Positions 18,213 to 27,314 of a stretch of DNA of 64,000 bases are shown piece after piece. Origin of the DNA: Dysgonamonadaceae bacterium (GTDB lineage Bacteria > Bacteroidota > Bacteroidia > Bacteroidales > Dysgonomonadaceae); contig JAIRUA010000028.1 of the NCBI GenBank assembly GCA_031254645.1, positions 248,001-312,000 on the forward strand, given 5' to 3'. The notes beneath the pieces were generated by a model. The model ran no database searches and was not told where the DNA came from. It saw only the letters and a list, made by a program, of their open reading frames with translations. The translations under genes were made by a program, and so were the position numbers. Within the stretch, counting starts at the first letter, position 1, and each line of letters opens with the position of its first letter.

Positions 18213-19235
18213 TTATCTCCGATTCAAACCATTAAATACCGCCTTTCGCAACGTTCCTTCATCATCATCGGCGGCATAATCCCAATACATTGCACCGAGC
18301 ATTCCTTTTTCGAGAATGTAATCGCATCTGTAACCGATGGAACGAGCATCAGCATATCCGATAATAAAATCAACAGTATCGTTGGCGAGATAAGGCGCTT
18401 TGGCTACATCATCCCATCTTCTTTCGAAACTTTCATCGAGTTTGATAATGTCGCGATAGTTGCGGTAAACTCCGGTAATGCCTTGGGTGCCTCTGCCGTA
18501 GAAAGGAATTCCTAATACAAGTTTGTCTATTGGGACACCTGCTTCTACGTGTGCTTTCACGGCTTCGTCTCCCGAAAGTCTTCCGGTGCGCTCGGAGCGA
18601 TACAAAGTAGAATGATGAATGGGCGGAGTTCCCATATCGTATGACATTATGTTTACAAAATCAATGTATGGCATCACTTCCGGAAAGTTTACGTATCTGG
18701 CACTGGAAACAGAGGCAAAAGTGAGTAATTTATCATTTCCGATTTCTTCACGAATTTCACGCATAAGAAGCGTAAAGTTATCGGTATCGTCGGGCGAGGA
18801 AGATATACCTGCCGAACTTGATGTGGGATATTCCCAATCCATATCAATGCCATCGAGACCAAACTCTTTTACCACTCGTGCACAATCGCGAGCAAATGAG
18901 CGACGAGTTTTTTCATCAGCCGCCATTTCGCTAAAACGTCCGCTTTCCCAACCACCTATTGAGAGAAAAACCACCAATGAGGGTTTTTGTTCTTTCAATG
19001 CAACTATTTGTCGCAAACGGTTTTCGTTGTCGATACGTACACCGTCAAACGAATCGGTAACGTGCCCGAAAGCGTAATTGATGTGTGTAACGTAATTTAC
19101 ATCGGGGATAATCGATGTCCACGATGTTACGTAGGCGAGTACGATTTTTTCTTCTTTTCCCGCCGCGCTATTCGTTTTGCACGAGAATAATGTGCAAAGA
19201 ATTGTAATTGAAAGGATTGTTTTAAAGTATTTCAT
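18213..19235 (-). CDS. Glycoside hydrolase family 18 (chitinase-like) lipoprotein
   Basis: 340 residues with lipobox FSC (Cys19). The GH18 barrel is clear: LSIGGWE at 91-97 and the catalytic signature DGIDMDWE at 128-135, in which Glu135 is the acid/base and the Asp residues assist substrate-assisted catalysis. Later motifs are VNIMSYDMG and LGIPFYGRG. This is the active form of the signature, so it is not a chitolectin. Likely substrates are chitin oligomers, peptidoglycan-like or N-glycan GlcNAc linkages. Neighbours are GH5 and a GH123-like protein. A promoter-like TAATTTTG on the minus strand (19255-19262) lies about 20 bases upstream. Confidence 0.92.
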   Translation of the reverse strand: MKYFKTILSITILCTLFSCKTNSAAGKEEKIVLAYVTSWTSIIPDVNYVTHINYAFGHVTDSFDGVRIDNENRLRQIVALKEQKPSLVVFLSIGGWESGRFSEMAADEKTRRSFARDCARVVKEFGLDGIDMDWEYPTSSSAGISSSPDDTDNFTLLMREIREEIGNDKLLTFASVSSARYVNFPEVMPYIDFVNIMSYDMGTPPIHHSTLYRSERTGRLSGDEAVKAHVEAGVPIDKLVLGIPFYGRGTQGITGVYRNYRDIIKLDESFERRWDDVAKAPYLANDTVDFIIGYADARSIGYRCDYILEKGMLGAMYWDYAADDDEGTLRKAVFNGLNRR

Positions 19236-19573
19236 AGGAATTGTTTTTTGACAACAAAATTAATGAAAAAAGTTGAGAAATGGAAAGATGTTGCAGAATT
19301 GGTTTTAAATGGTGATTTTTGGCGGGGGTATGTTTACAGATATACTTTGTATCACACCTATTATATCGCTTAAGCCTGAGTTGGATAAGGAATTTAGACA
19401 CAAAAAACGCAGATTTGCCTAAATCTGCGTTTTTTAGGATAGCATTATAACAGTTAATGAAGTTTTTCTCCACGCATAATTTTCCCTTTTCTCACCAATG
19501 CTTCCAAGAATTTGAAATTTTTTTAAATCATTTTTTTGTGCTTTATATAAATCACGGGGTTAGAACTTATCAA
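19236..19573. other. Intergenic region between the GH18 and GH123-like genes
   Basis: 338 bases without a supported gene. It holds a promoter-like TAATTTTG on the minus strand (19255-19262) and a strong hairpin at 19402-19435, which would end the GH123-like transcript. The rest is AT-rich sequence in which I see nothing definite. Confidence 0.5.
19402..19435 (-). terminator. Terminator after the GH123-like gene
   Basis: A perfect 15-bp stem, AAAAAACGCAGATTT (19402-19416) against 19421-19435, with loop GCCT. A/T tracts at both ends make it work in either direction. It lies 138 bases past the stop of the GH123-like gene. Confidence 0.8.
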
Positions 19574-21325
19574 CTACCTCGACAACTCCTCCAAAACCCT
19601 TTTCCCCTCATTAACCAATTCTTCCAAATTCGCAGGGCGCTTTATGATATTAAATCGTTCTATTGCCGAGTTAAGTTGCTCAAGTTTCGCCGGATTATCT
19701 CGAAATTGCTCTCTCAAAATACGAATCTTTTCCGCATCTTGAATTCCTTCGCGCAATCGCTCGAAACGAATAGAACTGCGTCCTTCGGGATAGATAATAG
19801 ATGTATCTCCTGCAGGCCAAGTACGGAAACGAGAGTCGATAAGCGGCTCAATCACCCAACTGTTATAAGCCCAACGCAAAAAACCGTCGAAATCGGCAGC
19901 CATTGTGTACCAACCGATAAATGCGCCTTCGGCAGGGTCGGAAAAAGTAAATACATTGGGGAATTCGTCGGAACAACATACATACCAAGTGGTAATATGA
20001 TTTTTGGAACGGCGGAAAGCCATATCTTCCGGCGAAACCGTTACGCCGTGCATCACACTAATATCGGCAAGCTGTTCAACAAATAACTGATAACTTCTTT
20101 GGTTGTCAGCTAATTGTACGCCCATCCCGGGAGCCACTTTGTCGAGTAGTTCGAGCATTGCTTTCATCTCTTGGGGACTGCGTTCGTCCATAGCAATGAG
20201 CGTGATGTCGCGCCATCCTTTTTCATCCAAGTGATGCAAGAAATCGTTCAAGAATGGAACCCACATATCGGCAAAAACTTGTGTGCCGGGAGTTGCTGCA
20301 ACCCTCACTTCTTCGCCTTTTTCTTCATCAAAATAGAACAAGTAGTTGCCCCAGGGCACCATCGAATAGCAGCTGATTTGGGCATTGATGCCCAAATCCA
20401 TCATAAATTGTATCCAGTTGTCAAACACGGTATAATCGTATTCCCACGTGCCGTCTGCTTTCTTTGTCCATTCAATCATTGTGCCGAAAGCATCTTCGGT
20501 TTGACCGTTCCAAGGACGTTTGTTAAGCGTGGCGGTAATTACTTTTTGTCCGGCGTTTGCCAACATTGTCATCGGTTCACGTAGGGCTTCCCAATGTTCA
20601 GGTGTCCATGGCTCTACACCCGCTATACGTGCTACGGAATATGGATTTTGCCACAAATCGAGATGAAATTTCCATTCCACTGCAGGCGGCAGTGTTTGTG
20701 GGAGCACTTCGAGTTGGAAAGTGAATGATGCGTTTCTTTTACCGTCGGCAAATAGCTGTAATGTAGAAGTATAGATGCCCGGTGCAGCATCGCGTGGAAC
20801 GTCCATTGTAATCCAAATGGGACGCGTGGTATTGGATTCAAGGTTGAAACACGCTAAATTGTCCAACACATCGGGACTGAGCGATGAGGCAAAATCTTCG
20901 GGTTTTCGATGTCCGCAACCGGGGCCAAATTCGTCGGTAATCACGTACCTCACAAAGTGAATGTTGGCTGCATCGGCAGGGATAATTTTTCCGTCTGTCG
21001 TTCTAAAATTGGTGAATTGACCGTGAATTTGTGAAATATTGTCTCTGCTCCAAGTAACCAATTGAGCCGAAACACGTTCACCTCGCCAAGCCGTTCCGTT
21101 CCATTGCGATTGATGCGCTACATCGGGAATTTCGTGTTTCACATATCGTATATCAATGCTCCCAATAGTGGCGTGCAACCCTTTTTTGATGGCACTCCAA
21201 TCGGACACAACCTCTATGGGAAGTTCTGCTTCAGTGTATGTTTTGCAATTGAGGTAATTGTTTTTTGTTTGCACACATCCGGTAAAAAGGATTAGTGCGA
21301 AAGATAGAATAAAAAATTTGTTCAT
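19574..21325 (-). CDS. GH123-like (DUF4091) exported glycosidase lipoprotein
   Basis: 583 residues with lipobox TGC (Cys17). An N-terminal beta-rich domain runs to about 210, then a barrel domain of the type once called DUF4091 and now linked to family GH123 (exo-beta-N-acetylgalactosaminidases). An Asp-Glu pair, LIAMDERS (Asp380-Glu381), sits where GH123 enzymes carry their substrate-assisted catalytic pair. The C-terminal segment FLRWAYNSWV...YPEG...SIRFERLREGIQDAEK is typical of the family. With GH18 next door this points to N-acetylhexosamine glycans. It follows DUF2945 by 29 bases and could be the last gene of the operon starting at 22802. Confidence 0.83.
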   Translation of the reverse strand: MNKFFILSFALILFTGCVQTKNNYLNCKTYTEAELPIEVVSDWSAIKKGLHATIGSIDIRYVKHEIPDVAHQSQWNGTAWRGERVSAQLVTWSRDNISQIHGQFTNFRTTDGKIIPADAANIHFVRYVITDEFGPGCGHRKPEDFASSLSPDVLDNLACFNLESNTTRPIWITMDVPRDAAPGIYTSTLQLFADGKRNASFTFQLEVLPQTLPPAVEWKFHLDLWQNPYSVARIAGVEPWTPEHWEALREPMTMLANAGQKVITATLNKRPWNGQTEDAFGTMIEWTKKADGTWEYDYTVFDNWIQFMMDLGINAQISCYSMVPWGNYLFYFDEEKGEEVRVAATPGTQVFADMWVPFLNDFLHHLDEKGWRDITLIAMDERSPQEMKAMLELLDKVAPGMGVQLADNQRSYQLFVEQLADISVMHGVTVSPEDMAFRRSKNHITTWYVCCSDEFPNVFTFSDPAEGAFIGWYTMAADFDGFLRWAYNSWVIEPLIDSRFRTWPAGDTSIIYPEGRSSIRFERLREGIQDAEKIRILREQFRDNPAKLEQLNSAIERFNIIKRPANLEELVNEGKRVLEELSR

Positions 21326-21354
21326 TTAATTATTATTTTGAGATTGGAAAATAG

Positions 21355-21567
21355 TCAAACTAAAAGGCTCAAAGCCTTTCCTTTATGTGCTGCAATATGG
21401 TCAGATTTATCGCTTTTGATTTCATATTGCGGATCGTTTTCAGATGCGTGATGCGTATATCCTTTGTAATCGAAATCCGATGTGTGGATTTTGATAATTG
21501 TCCCCGAAACATGTCCGGCTTCGGAATTCCAGCTTACTTTGTCGCCGATTTTGAATCTTGTTACCAT
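21355..21567 (-). CDS. DUF2945 (Tudor-like) small protein
   Basis: 70 residues covering the whole DUF2945/HVA1 TUDOR-like domain: FKIGDKVSWNSEAGHVSGTI, then the conserved YTHHASENDPQYEIKSDKS and the tail AAHKGKAL. The biochemical role of the family is unknown; it is small, cytoplasmic and often found near stress or repair genes. It starts 12 bases after the end of the DUF488 gene and so belongs to the same minus-strand operon. Confidence 0.9.
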   Translation of the reverse strand: MVTRFKIGDKVSWNSEAGHVSGTIIKIHTSDFDYKGYTHHASENDPQYEIKSDKSDHIAAHKGKALSLLV

Positions 21568-21578
21568 TATTTTATATT

Positions 21579-22108
21579 TTAATCTTCATAAGATACTTCA
21601 CTTCCAATGATTTTTGCAGGCGATGTATAAATGTGCTCCTGCGCTTTCCCGACTGCCATAATATGCAGCACTTTCCAACCCCGCGCTTTCAAATAATCGG
21701 ACACCATTGAGCGATGACATCGCCACCAAACCGCTTCGGCACACATATAAATCGTATTTGTTTGTGAAGCGATTTTTTCCAATTCAACAATTGCGTTTTT
21801 GAACATATTGGTTTCCATATGATCGGCATAACCTTGAAAGGAAGCGTTTCGCCAACGTGTGTTTTTTGAATCGGGACACACTTTTCGTCTTCCACCCAAT
21901 CTTTCATATAGAGATAATTCATTCCGTTTTCGGGCAAAACGAGTTGTAAATTCTCTTGGTCAAACTGCGGATATTTTCGCGAGCCGGGCAGACTTCGGAT
22001 GTCGACCAAATTTTTGATGTCGAAAGATTGAAGCATTGCCAAAAACTCCTCTATGCTGTGCGTAGAGTGACCTATGGTGTAAATGATATGTTGTTGTGAT
22101 TCATTCAT
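21579..22108 (-). pseudogene. DUF488 family gene, split by a one-base frameshift
   Basis: The first part (ATG 22108, NESQQHIIYTIGHSTHSIEEF...NYLYMKD) and the second part (LGGRRKVCPDSKNTRWRNASFQGYADHME...MCAEAVWWRCHRSMVSDYLKARGW...) together make a complete DUF488 protein in two frames. Joining them requires one extra T near 21898-21901, where family members read from a Y/H-L-x-x-L motif into GGRR. Left as is, the first frame would give a shifted, meaningless C-terminus to 21689. The start overlaps the stop of the glycosylase gene (ATGAATGA at 22101-22108), indicating coupling. It may be a real pseudogene, programmed slippage or a sequencing/assembly error. DUF488 function is poorly known. Confidence 0.85.
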
Positions 22109-22802
22109 TTTTGTGCCCGAAAGCCAATATATATTTATCAATATACAACTGTTTCTCTTTCGATTTGTATTGTTGAATGTATCGCGGGTGTTCGAGTACG
22201 GTGATGCGGTCGAACAGCTTCGCTTTTTTATTCATTTTTTCGATGCAAACGGCGTTTTTCTTTCCTAACACAAACACTTCGGAGGTATCCAAACCGAGCG
22301 AAATGTGTTTTTTGAGTGAATCAATCATAAAATCTTCCGTCATTTTAAGTAATTGCGGGTCGTCATAGTAATTGGCATTGAGCCACTGTCCCGGTTTTGT
22401 CTCTCGAAGAATTGCCAATGGAAATGGCGAATTGATGTAAAAATCGCGATAAAATTCGGTTGCGCCACCGTATTCTGCTATCATATCATACACGAAGACA
22501 GACGAAACTTCGTGCGTATGTGCTGATTCCATTTTGATTCCGCAAACGCTTTCTAATCTTTTTGTATCGGTAAAAGGGATTCCGGTAACACCTGCGCCAT
22601 TTCTTCCGGGATTGATGCCGATGATAAAACGCCGTTGTTTATTATCATCATAATATTTGTGGTAAAATTGGCTCATTACTACCATTGTTTCGGGATTATC
22701 GAAAAAGGGATTGATAACTCTGAAGCCTTGTGGCAATGCGCCTGTGTAATTGAGATGTTGGTTGAAATCAATTACTTTGGAGGAAAAGAGTTTTTGGGTC
22801 AT
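22101..22802 (-). CDS. SMUG2-like uracil-DNA glycosylase family protein (DUF4918)
   Basis: 233 residues. The UDG-fold motif RRFIIGINPGRNGAGVTGIPFTDTK is the active-site loop of the SMUG-type families, and VLEHPRYIQQY near residue 205 is the matching second motif (HP-containing intercalation loop). The whole protein matches the family once called DUF4918 and now SMUG2-like. Its likely role is removing uracil or oxidised pyrimidines from DNA in base excision repair. It is the first gene of a tight operon with DUF488 and DUF2945 and has a well-formed promoter upstream. Confidence 0.88.
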   Translation of the reverse strand: MTQKLFSSKVIDFNQHLNYTGALPQGFRVINPFFDNPETMVVMSQFYHKYYDDNKQRRFIIGINPGRNGAGVTGIPFTDTKRLESVCGIKMESAHTHEVSSVFVYDMIAEYGGATEFYRDFYINSPFPLAILRETKPGQWLNANYYDDPQLLKMTEDFMIDSLKKHISLGLDTSEVFVLGKKNAVCIEKMNKKAKLFDRITVLEHPRYIQQYKSKEKQLYIDKYILAFGHKNE

Positions 22803-22829
22803 ATGACAAATGATTCATTTTAGTCTCCG

Positions 22830-22860
22830 CAAATATACATATTTTCCCCCAATCCACAAA
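22830..22860 (-). promoter_or_regulatory. Bacteroidota promoter of the SMUG2-DUF488-DUF2945 operon
   Basis: On the minus strand: TTTG (22860-22857), a 19-base spacer, then TATATTTG (22837-22830). Both boxes and the spacing match the consensus. The start of transcription would fall about 20 bases before the ATG at 22802. Confidence 0.72.
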
Positions 22861-22920
22861 AAAAAGACAAAACATTAACTATTTGCTAATGCCTTGCCTT
22901 TTTGATAAATACTGATGATT

Positions 22921-24561
22921 TTACTTACAACAATCTTTCTTCTCTGTTACCACCTTAAAAAAATCATTCCCCTTATCATCCACCAAAATAAACGCAGGGA
23001 AATCTTCCACCTCAATTTTCCATATCGCTTCCATTCCCAATTCGGGATATTCCACACATTCAAGCGATTTGATGCTGTTTTGCGCAAGAATGGCTGCGGG
23101 ACCGCCGATGCTGCCGAGATAAAATCCGCCGTGCTTGTGGCAAGCATCGGTAACTTGCTGGCTGCGATTCCCTTTTGCCAACATAATCATACTACCGCCG
23201 TACGATTGGAATAAATCCACGTATGAATCCATACGTCCTGCCGTGGTGGGTCCCATAGAGCCGCTGGCGTAACCTTTGGGCGTTTTTGCCGGACCTGCGT
23301 AATAAATCGGGTGGTCTTTGATGTATTGCGGAAGCCCTTCGCCGCAGTCGATGCGCTCTTTGAGTTTTGCGTGCGCAATGTCGCGTCCCACAATAATCGT
23401 TCCGTTGAGCGACAAACGAGTGGAAACAGGGTATTTCGACAGTTCTTCGAGAATTTTTTTCATCGGACGATTGAGATCGATTTTCACAGCATTGCCTTCA
23501 CCCGCTTCACGCATACTTTCGGGGATAAGACGGGTGGGATTGTCTTCAAGCTTTTCAATCCAAATGCCATCTTTGTTGATTTTCGCTTTAATGTTACGGT
23601 CGGCAGAGCATGAAACGCCCATTCCGAGCGGACACGAAGCGCCGTGTCTCGGAAGACGAATAACGCGAATATCGTGCGCAAAATATTTTCCGCCGAATTG
23701 TGCGCCTAAGCCGAGTTTTTCCGACTGTTTTTTCAATATTTCTTCCATTTCAACGTCGCGAAACGCTTGTCCGTATTCGTTTCCTTCGGTTGGCAGATTG
23801 TCATAATATTTTGTTGATGCAAGTTTTACGGTTTTCAAATTGCTTTCCGCCGATGTGCCGCCGATAACGAACGCGATGTGATACGGCGGACAAGCGGCTG
23901 TACCCAACGATTTCATTTTATCCACCAAATATTTTTCTAATGTTTCGGGCGTAAGCAACGCTTTTGTTTCCTGATACAAAGCGGTTTTGTTTGCCGAGCC
24001 GCCGCCTTTGGCGATGCAGAGGAATTTGTATTCGTTGCCTTGCGTGGCGTAGAGGTCAATTTGCGCGGGCAGGTTTGTACCGGTATTCACTTCGTCGTAC
24101 ATATTGAGCGCGGCATTTTGCGAATAACGCAGGTTTTCGTTTATAAATGTGTTATAAACACCGCGAGAGAGTGCTTCTTCATCATTACCGTCAGTCCACA
24201 CTTGTTGTCCCTTTTTGCCCATAATTATCGCTGTTCCGGTATCTTGACAAAAGGGAAGAATGCCTTTTGCCGAAATTTCGGAATTGCGCAAGAAAGTAAG
24301 TGCCACGTATTTATCATTGTCGCTTGCTTCGGGGTCGGTCAGTATTTTTGCTACTTGCTCTTGATGTTCGGAGCGAAGCAAAAATTCTACATCGCGAAAT
24401 GCGTGTTGTGCCATCAGCATAAGTCCTTCTTCCGAAACTTTAAGAATTTCTTTTCCTTCAAACTCTGCTACTGAAACGTGTTCTTTTGTGAGCAGATAAT
24501 ATTCCGTTGTGTCTTTCGACATCGGGAAAGGCTCTTGATAATGAAATGGTTTTGTTGCCAT
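22921..24561 (-). CDS. fumA: Class I (iron-sulfur) fumarate hydratase
   Basis: 546 residues, normal for the single-chain class I fumarases. The N-terminal domain carries [22 protein letters not shown] and [13 protein letters not shown]; the middle has [16 protein letters not shown]; the C-terminal domain has [18 protein letters not shown] and [21 protein letters not shown], all typical of this family. It hydrates fumarate to malate with a [4Fe-4S] cluster bound by three cysteines and is oxygen-sensitive. It pairs logically with the SdhCAB complex in a branched, reductive C4 pathway. It lies 92 bases downstream of the PPi-PFK gene on the same strand, separated by a palindromic spacer. Confidence 0.96.
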   Translation of the reverse strand: MATKPFHYQEPFPMSKDTTEYYLLTKEHVSVAEFEGKEILKVSEEGLMLMAQHAFRDVEFLLRSEHQEQVAKILTDPEASDNDKYVALTFLRNSEISAKGILPFCQDTGTAIIMGKKGQQVWTDGNDEEALSRGVYNTFINENLRYSQNAALNMYDEVNTGTNLPAQIDLYATQGNEYKFLCIAKGGGSANKTALYQETKALLTPETLEKYLVDKMKSLGTAACPPYHIAFVIGGTSAESNLKTVKLASTKYYDNLPTEGNEYGQAFRDVEMEEILKKQSEKLGLGAQFGGKYFAHDIRVIRLPRHGASCPLGMGVSCSADRNIKAKINKDGIWIEKLEDNPTRLIPESMREAGEGNAVKIDLNRPMKKILEELSKYPVSTRLSLNGTIIVGRDIAHAKLKERIDCGEGLPQYIKDHPIYYAGPAKTPKGYASGSMGPTTAGRMDSYVDLFQSYGGSMIMLAKGNRSQQVTDACHKHGGFYLGSIGGPAAILAQNSIKSLECVEYPELGMEAIWKIEVEDFPAFILVDDKGNDFFKVVTEKKDCCK

Positions 24562-24583
24562 AGAATATAAATAATTTTATAAT

Positions 24584-24628
24584 AAAAGTTCAAGGGTTCA
24601 AAAATTCAATAAATATCCTTGAACTTTT
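24584..24628. repeat. Inverted repeat between PPi-PFK and fumarase genes
   Basis: AAAAGTTCAAGG (24584-24595) pairs exactly with 24617-24628. The word TTTGAACTTTTGAATC recurs outside the right arm. It is likely a terminator or mRNA processing stem between the two genes. Confidence 0.6.
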
Positions 24629-24653
24629 GAATCTTTGAACTTTTGAATCTTTT

Positions 24654-26315
24654 TTACCCTACAATCTTCCCAAGTTGCTCCAACTGCAATGTTTTGCTCG
24701 GTTGGTCGCACACTTCTGTAGGACCGAAATATTGGATTGGACCCGGATATACGTAATCCGTTTCCAAAGCCCATTTATTGCGTTGACTCTCAAAATATTT
24801 GAAAGGAGCAGCATCTAATCTCACCAATGCTTTTTGAATAACAGGTTTCATTTCGCCGTGGCGACGCTCCATATTCATCATCATCGTGATGGGTATTCCG
24901 CCGGCAATCCACTCTTTGGCAGGTGCGGTAGTATTGCGCACCGATGACATATAGCCGGTTTTTCCCGCTACAACAAGCAACGAGGCTGTATAACCGAGTG
25001 AATAACAATAGTCTGCATCGTAATTCGACGGTGCAGCACAACGTCCTTCGTAACCGAAGAAGTGTGTAATTGTCGCAAATTTTCCTTTGTATTTTCCTTC
25101 TTTCGCTAATTCGCCGAGACGAGTTTTTACCATTTCCGCCAACAATTTTTCAGTTTCGATAAGCGAAACTTGCACGTTTCCGTGTGGGTCGCGGTCGAGT
25201 GTCAATTGAAGTGCAATTGATTCGGGAAGACTTGCGTAAATTTCCGCATTTTCGGGTGAAAGCTTGCTGATTATATACGAGCGTTTTTCGGATTTTCTAA
25301 TCATATCATATTCCGCCTGATTGTGCGCGAGGAAATCGTTCAATTCTGCAATCAACGCTTTCATTGCCGGAATAAATTCGATTAATCCTTCGGGAATAAT
25401 CACTGTTCCGAAGTTATTTCCTTGTTCGGCACGTTTTGCGATAACGTCTGCGATATAGTCGATAATGTTGTCGAGCGATTGTTTTTTCGCTTCCACTTCT
25501 TCCGAAACGATACAAATATTTGGGTGTGTTTGCAATGCACACTCCAAACCGATGTGCGATGCCGAGCGACCCATCACCTTGATGAAATGCCAATATTTGC
25601 GTGCCGAATTACAGTCACGTTGAATATTTCCAATCAATTCCGAATACACCTTACAAGCGGTATCAAAACCGAAAGATGTTTCGATTTGTTCGTTTTTCAA
25701 GTCACCGTCAATCGTTTTCGGACAACCGATAACTTGCACACCAGCATTGTTTGCTTTGTAATATTCTGCTAATACACACGCATTTGTATTCGAATCATCG
25801 CCGCCGATAACAACCAAAGCCGAGATTTGAAGTTGTTTTAAAATTTGCAATCCTTTGTCGTATTGTGCCGTTTCTTCGAGTTTTGTACGTCCCGAACCGA
25901 TGATATCAAATCCGCCTGTGTTACGATATTCATCGATAATTTTGTGCGTAAGCTCTTTGTATTCGTGATTTACAAGTCCGCCCGGACCCATCAAGAACCC
26001 ATATAATTTACTGTCGGGATGTAAACTTTTTATGCCGTCGAAAATCCCGGCAATTACATTATGTCCGCCCGGAGCCTGTCCGCCCGAAAGAATAACGCCT
26101 ACATTCACAGGTTTGTCAGCCGATTTTTTACCATCGGTAGGAACAAATTTCAAAATGGGTGTTCCGTAAGTATTCGGAAAAAGTTTCGCAATTTCTTTTG
26201 TATCGGCAACCGATTGTGTGGCTGCACCTTCTTCGATACGCACATTGCCCTCTAATCCCGCGGGCATTTTGGGCACATAGTGCGCCCGTACGATTTGTAA
26301 AGCACTTTTAGTCAT
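24654..26315 (-). CDS. pfp: Diphosphate-dependent phosphofructokinase
   Basis: 553 residues, the long (plant-beta/Bacteroides-like) PPi-PFK type. GVILSGGQAPGGHNV is the phosphate-binding loop; VIGGDDSNTNA carries the Asp that marks PPi rather than ATP use; CPKTIDGDL is the catalytic loop; KVMGRSASHIGLECALQT follows. It reversibly phosphorylates fructose 6-phosphate using pyrophosphate, saving ATP in anaerobes. It probably shares a transcript with the fumarase gene. The 130-base spacer to the divergent DUF1232 gene holds its promoter, for which I see only a weak candidate near 26370. Confidence 0.96.
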   Translation of the reverse strand: MTKSALQIVRAHYVPKMPAGLEGNVRIEEGAATQSVADTKEIAKLFPNTYGTPILKFVPTDGKKSADKPVNVGVILSGGQAPGGHNVIAGIFDGIKSLHPDSKLYGFLMGPGGLVNHEYKELTHKIIDEYRNTGGFDIIGSGRTKLEETAQYDKGLQILKQLQISALVVIGGDDSNTNACVLAEYYKANNAGVQVIGCPKTIDGDLKNEQIETSFGFDTACKVYSELIGNIQRDCNSARKYWHFIKVMGRSASHIGLECALQTHPNICIVSEEVEAKKQSLDNIIDYIADVIAKRAEQGNNFGTVIIPEGLIEFIPAMKALIAELNDFLAHNQAEYDMIRKSEKRSYIISKLSPENAEIYASLPESIALQLTLDRDPHGNVQVSLIETEKLLAEMVKTRLGELAKEGKYKGKFATITHFFGYEGRCAAPSNYDADYCYSLGYTASLLVVAGKTGYMSSVRNTTAPAKEWIAGGIPITMMMNMERRHGEMKPVIQKALVRLDAAPFKYFESQRNKWALETDYVYPGPIQYFGPTEVCDQPSKTLQLEQLGKIVG

Positions 26316-26409
26316 TTCTTTTTTGAATATTTAATATTTTCCTAATTGTATATAGGTTTTTTGAAGATGCAAATTTCGCATTTTTTTTCGAGATATGGAA
26401 ATTTTATAG

Positions 26410-26417
26410 TACTTTTG
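26410..26417 (+). promoter_or_regulatory. Promoter element of the DUF1232 gene
   Basis: TACTTTTGG matches TAnnTTTG and lies 29 bases before the ATG at 26446. No good upstream TTTG box is seen. Confidence 0.5.
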
Positions 26418-26445
26418 GCTTCATAATTAAATACACATTATTATT

Positions 26446-26841
26446 ATGGATAATTCTCAATTAGAAAACGAAGAAATTATTGTCAAATATAGCAAATACT
26501 ATTCGGAAGAAAAGTTTCAGGACAAAATTTTGAAGATCGCCAAATCGGCAGGTGTCAAAGTGCTCTATCCGGCACTTATATTATATTTTTCACTCGTAAG
26601 CAAAAATTTTCCGAAAAAAGAAAAATATTGGATCATTGGCGCGTTGGGCTATTTGATTTTGCCTTTCGATATCATTCCCGATTTTATTCCGGTATTGGGA
26701 TATGTTGATGATTTAATAGCATTGATTTTTGTAATAAAGAAAACATCGGATAACATTACACCCGATATTACCGAAAAAGCGAAAGCGAAAGTTCGAGATA
26801 TTTTTGGGAAAGTAGATGAAAGTGAATTCCGATTGATATAA
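26446..26841 (+). CDS. YkvA-like DUF1232 membrane protein
   Basis: 131 residues. The family motif LPFDIIPDFIPVLGYVDDLIAL lies at about 73-94 and defines DUF1232, here with a hydrophobic stretch before it (WIIGALGYLILP). An acidic N-terminus and a short helical tail flank the domain. It is a small predicted membrane protein of unknown function. It is monocistronic, divergent from PPi-PFK and followed by the rpsU leader. Confidence 0.85.
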   Translation: MDNSQLENEEIIVKYSKYYSEEKFQDKILKIAKSAGVKVLYPALILYFSLVSKNFPKKEKYWIIGALGYLILPFDIIPDFIPVLGYVDDLIALIFVIKKTSDNITPDITEKAKAKVRDIFGKVDESEFRLI

Positions 26842-26881
26842 AAAATTATATCAACCTACACATTTTCTCAACAATTATTTC

Positions 26882-26889
26882 TATCTTTG
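26882..26889 (+). promoter_or_regulatory. Promoter element of rpsU
   Basis: TATCTTTGC is a near-ideal Bacteroidota -7 element. It lies 200 bases before rpsU, so the mRNA has an unusually long leader. Confidence 0.65.
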
Positions 26890-27089
26890 CACCCCGAAAC
26901 AGGAGGGAGGTTATTGTAACACTCAGAAATAAAAGAAGAAAACAAATATAATTCAATATTTTTGATGCTTAAATGCAAGTGCGTTTTAGGCAAAGAAGAG
27001 GAATGCACATTAAAACATTATGGATGTGTTTTTCGAAAGCAATAAACTCAATAAAATATAACAATAACAAAACAACAAAAAATAAAACA
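26890..27089 (+). other. Long 5' leader of rpsU
   Basis: About 190 transcribed bases before the S21 start. The first part is G-rich (AGGAGGGAGG at about 26901-26910); the middle has a weak stem GTGCGTT/AATGCAC; the last 60 bases are A-rich and unstructured. The open frame from 26973 joins rpsU in frame but has no family support. It could hold a translational control element for S21; this is inference. Confidence 0.4.
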
Positions 27090-27281
27090 ATGATTGTAGT
27101 ACAATTAAAAGAAGGCGAGAATATTGAAAGAGCCTTGAAAAAATTCAAACGTAAATACGAAAAAACGGGCGTAGTAAAAGAGTTGCGTCGTCGTCAAGCA
27201 TTCCAAAAACCTTCGGTTGTAAACCGTAAAGCAAGACAGCACGCCGTTTACGTGCAGCAATTGCATCAAGCCGAAGATTAA
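27090..27281 (+). CDS. rpsU: 30S ribosomal protein S21
   Basis: 63 residues starting MIVVQLKEGENIERALKKFK and rich in Lys/Arg, exactly the S21 pattern. The longer frame from 26973 is rejected because the extra 39 residues match nothing in the family. S21 sits on the 30S platform near the anti-Shine-Dalgarno sequence, relevant in a phylum that seldom uses Shine-Dalgarno pairing. The order rpsU-xerC-hpf is conserved in Bacteroidales. Confidence 0.96.
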   Translation: MIVVQLKEGENIERALKKFKRKYEKTGVVKELRRRQAFQKPSVVNRKARQHAVYVQQLHQAED

Positions 27282-27314
27282 TTGATAAAGCATCGATTTT
27301 TCGAAAACTTTTCG

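Noticed and set aside
26973-27281. 102-residue version of S21
   Set aside because: The extra 39 N-terminal residues are unlike the family; the ATG at 27090 gives the exact S21 length and start.
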